Position numbers and translations under genes: made by a program. The notes beneath the pieces are model-generated. The model saw only the letters and a program-made list of their open reading frames with translations, did not search any database and was not told where the DNA came from. From assembly GCA_002373085.1 (NCBI GenBank), contig DFJP01000079.1, positions 1 through 14,818 on the forward strand: a DNA stretch of 14,818 nt. Direction: 5' to 3'. Below, piece by piece: positions 14,602 through 14,818 of this stretch (position 1 is the stretch's first letter; the number at the start of each line of letters is the position of its first letter). This DNA comes from Caryophanales bacterium UBA3668 (GTDB lineage: Bacteria > Bacillota_I > Bacilli_A > RFN20 > CAG-826).

Positions 14602-14818
14602 ATGTTTAAAATTGGCGACATAGAGATTAATAGTAAAGTGGTTCTTGCCCCAATGGCAGGAATTACATCTTTAGGATACCGTAAATTCATGTCTCAATTC
14701 GGAGTTGGATATGTCGTTACTGAGATGATTTCTGATATGGGACTCATCTATGGAAATAAAGAGACACTTTCCTACTTAAATTTCGAAAAGAGCGGACTTC
14801 CTACATGTGTTCAACTAT
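14602..14818 (+). CDS. dusB: tRNA-dihydrouridine synthase, 3' end cut by window
   Basis: The visible 72 residues match the N-terminus of FMN-dependent Dus enzymes, which reduce uridine to dihydrouridine in the tRNA D-loop. The signature LAPMAGITSLGYRKF begins at residue 15, and YVVTEMISDMGLIYGN follows. The position after ftsH agrees with dusB in Bacillus, so the dusB name rests on context and N-terminal similarity. The catalytic Cys and tRNA-binding domain lie outside the window. The ATG is only 3 bases after the T tract of the ftsH terminator and has no Shine-Dalgarno. No clear promoter is seen, so expression by read-through or a leaderless start is possible. Confidence 0.88.
   Translation, partial: MFKIGDIEINSKVVLAPMAGITSLGYRKFMSQFGVGYVVTEMISDMGLIYGNKETLSYLNFEKSGLPTCVQL

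Noticed and set aside
1..14818. TGA read as tryptophan (Mycoplasma code)
   Set aside because: mfd and rqcP end at TGA at the expected lengths and tryptophan codons are TGG throughout.
1..14818. CRISPR array, tRNA/rRNA genes, insertion sequences or prophage
   Set aside because: No regularly spaced repeats, tRNA-like cloverleaf, transposase or phage genes were seen; intergenic gaps are too short to hide them.

Overview
This is a low-GC, AT-rich segment from a Bacillota (Firmicutes) relative. The short intergenic gaps, AGA-dominated arginine codons and divergent TilS suggest the Mollicutes/Erysipelotrichia-like side of the Bacilli (uncultured gut RF39/RFN20-type lineages), but that placement is inference. 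TGA is a stop (mfd and rqcP both end in it) and tryptophan is TGG, so the code is standard (table 11), not Mycoplasma-type. The gene string pth-mfd-rqcP-tilS-ftsH-dus is a shortened form of the classic Bacillus pth-to-dusB region; the sporulation genes between mfd and tilS and the hpt gene between tilS and ftsH are absent here.

Layout. Positions 1-3419 hold two putative surface or secreted peptidases on the + strand: a clostripain-like C11 cysteine peptidase cut by the window edge, and an M6-type (immune-inhibitor-A-like) zinc metallopeptidase with a lipoprotein signal. A DUF368/PopT-type polyprenyl-phosphate translocase lies convergently at 3431-4387 (-). It is divergent from an unrecognised alanine-rich lipoprotein (4478-5746), which is followed by a four-TM membrane protein with a YcxB-like tail (5823-6722). 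From 6762 the housekeeping block runs on the + strand: pth, mfd, rqcP and tilS in a tight unit (11-nt gap, 4-nt overlap, 20-nt overlap), then ftsH with its own promoter and strong RBS, then the first 72 codons of a tRNA-dihydrouridine synthase.

The housekeeping block brings together translation recycling and quality control (Pth, RqcP), transcription-coupled repair (Mfd), tRNA modification (TilS, Dus) and membrane proteolysis (FtsH). The first half is envelope-oriented: secreted peptidases, lipoproteins and lipid-carrier recycling.

No CRISPR array, mobile element, prophage, RNA gene or clearly novel system was found. Points worth a second look: mfd appears to start at an ACG codon behind a perfect RBS; FtsH has an unusually long extracytoplasmic domain; several genes have a -10 box 9-12 nt before the ATG and no Shine-Dalgarno, suggesting leaderless mRNAs; two terminators carry the stop codon in their loop; and a 19-bp palindrome sits at the ftsH transcription start. 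There is no gene-free stretch over about 105 bases.
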